In this document: piece by piece, positions 22,591-23,237 of the stretch
Layout of the letters: the number at the start of each line of letters is the position of its first letter
Numbering within the stretch: position 1 is the first letter of the stretch
NCBI GenBank assembly: GCA_030706015.1
Contig: JAUZPI010000070.1
Location: 1 to 23,237, forward strand
Length of the DNA: 23,237 nucleotides
Direction: 5' to 3'
From: Bacillota bacterium
GTDB taxonomy: Bacteria; Bacillota; Clostridia; Clostridiales; Clostridiaceae
Program-made: the position numbers and the translations under genes
The notes under the pieces: generated by a model
The model's input: the letters and a program-made list of their open reading frames with translations, nothing else
Told to the model about the DNA's origin: nothing
The model's database searches: none

Positions 22591-23237
22591 TTAATATTTT
22601 AGCAATTCTATTATAGCATCAGCCTTTTTATCAGAGTTAAACTCAGCATCATCAATGTAAAGTGATATAACAGGATAATTTGACTTTTCATACTCAAATA
22701 CGCTGTCACTGTCTTCACTAAATGCATTAGGATTTCTCTTTTTGCATATTTCATTTGATGCTTCTACATACACCTCAACATAATTTTCTTTTCCAATTAT
22801 ATTCTTTGCATATTCTCTATCTTCTTTAAATCTGCTAACAGATGTAACTATTGTTATAGTTCCGCTGTCTGCAAAAAGATTTGCAACTTCTGCTATTCTT
22901 CTTGTCTGTTCATGAGCATCTTCTGGTGTAAATGCAAGATCTGAGCTTAATCCAAATCTTATATTTGATGAATCTAAGTAGTAAACCTTCTTTCCTAAGT
23001 CGAAAAGTTTCTTTTCAAGCTTAACAGCAATTTCATTCTTACCGCAGCCTGGAAGACCTGTCATCCAAACAACTATACCTTTTTGGTTTAGGCTCACTTC
23101 TCTGTCTTTCTTGCTAACAAGTCTCTTTCTTATAGAAATATTCTTGCTCTTAACCTCTTTTATTTCTCTGTTTAAGGAATCCTCTACTCCTGATATAATT
23201 CCGCCTCCAGCAGTATTGTAATCATCAACTATTACGA
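22591..23237 (-). CDS. CysN-CysC-type fusion, 3' part (partial at window edge)
   Basis: The reading frame stays open to the right edge, so at least 214 residues are seen and the start is missing. The visible N-terminal part reads VIVDDYNTAGGGIISG, the end of the CysN (sulfate adenylyltransferase large subunit) beta-barrel. After a Lys-rich linker comes an adenylylsulfate kinase-like domain (GIVVWMTGLPGCGKNEIA onward, about 165 residues). A GTG at 23097 could be mistaken for the start, but the upstream frame is coding-like, so I call one fusion. The kinase domain looks degenerate: P-loop Lys is followed by Asn, not Ser/Thr; the usual DGDN is DSSN; and FTPEDR has become FTPEDA. Sulfate activation via CysN is likely; PAPS formation is doubtful. 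Confidence 0.8.
   Translation of the reverse strand, partial: VIVDDYNTAGGGIISGVEDSLNREIKEVKSKNISIRKRLVSKKDREVSLNQKGIVVWMTGLPGCGKNEIAVKLEKKLFDLGKKVYYLDSSNIRFGLSSDLAFTPEDAHEQTRRIAEVANLFADSGTITIVTSVSRFKEDREYAKNIIGKENYVEVYVEASNEICKKRNPNAFSEDSDSVFEYEKSNYPVISLYIDDAEFNSDKKADAIIELLKY

Noticed and set aside
22591..23097. A free-standing 168-residue APS kinase starting at a GTG
   Set aside because: The same frame stays open to the window edge and encodes a CysN-like C-terminus (VIVDDYNTAGGGIISG), so this is the end of a longer fusion.

Overview
The window is a low-GC, gene-dense, mostly minus-strand segment of a chromosome. AT-rich codons, strong AGGAGG-type ribosome-binding sites, rho-independent terminators and the gene families present all point to an anaerobic Firmicute, most likely Clostridium in the strict sense. 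I see no phage, insertion sequence, CRISPR array, tRNA or rRNA.

Layout, left to right. (1) 1-350: a noncoding leader with a long hairpin and a candidate promoter. (2) 351-3043, plus strand: an ABC ATPase, a putative ABC exporter membrane subunit and a half-length TauE/SafE protein, ending at a shared terminator with the converging next gene. (3) 3109-4155, minus: an orphan SsuA-type solute-binding lipoprotein with a clear sigma-A promoter and an operator-like dyad at its start site. (4) 4460-5686, minus: peptidase T. (5) 9663 down to 5876, minus: a MacAB-type export operon of membrane-fusion protein, ATPase, FtsX/MacB permease and a membrane-anchored DUF4352 protein. It is preceded by a near-perfect sigma-54 promoter (9711-9727) and a 24-bp palindrome (9784-9807) placed like an enhancer site. 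(6) 12711 down to 9860, minus: a membrane sensor kinase and an NtrC-type sigma-54 activator, directly upstream of that operon and probably its regulators. (7) 22333 down to 12791, minus: a roughly 9.5-kb apparent operon, hemA-hemC-cobA/hemD-hemB-hemL-cbiM-cbiQ-cbiO-lacI type regulator. It builds uroporphyrinogen III and precorrin-2 from glutamyl-tRNA and imports cobalt. This is the front end of cobalamin (and siroheme) synthesis; no late heme genes are present. (8) 22591 to the right edge, minus: the 3' part of a CysN-CysC fusion whose APS kinase domain has lost several conserved residues.

The strongest unusual signals are the self-contained sigma-54 circuit controlling a MacAB-type exporter, and a pair of perfect DnaA boxes (TTATCCACA, 31 bp apart, same orientation) in the gap between cobA/hemD and hemB. 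Others are a LacI-type regulator with a CxCxC cluster at the end of the cobalt operon, a glutamyl-tRNA reductase lacking most of its dimerisation domain, and the degenerate APS kinase domain.
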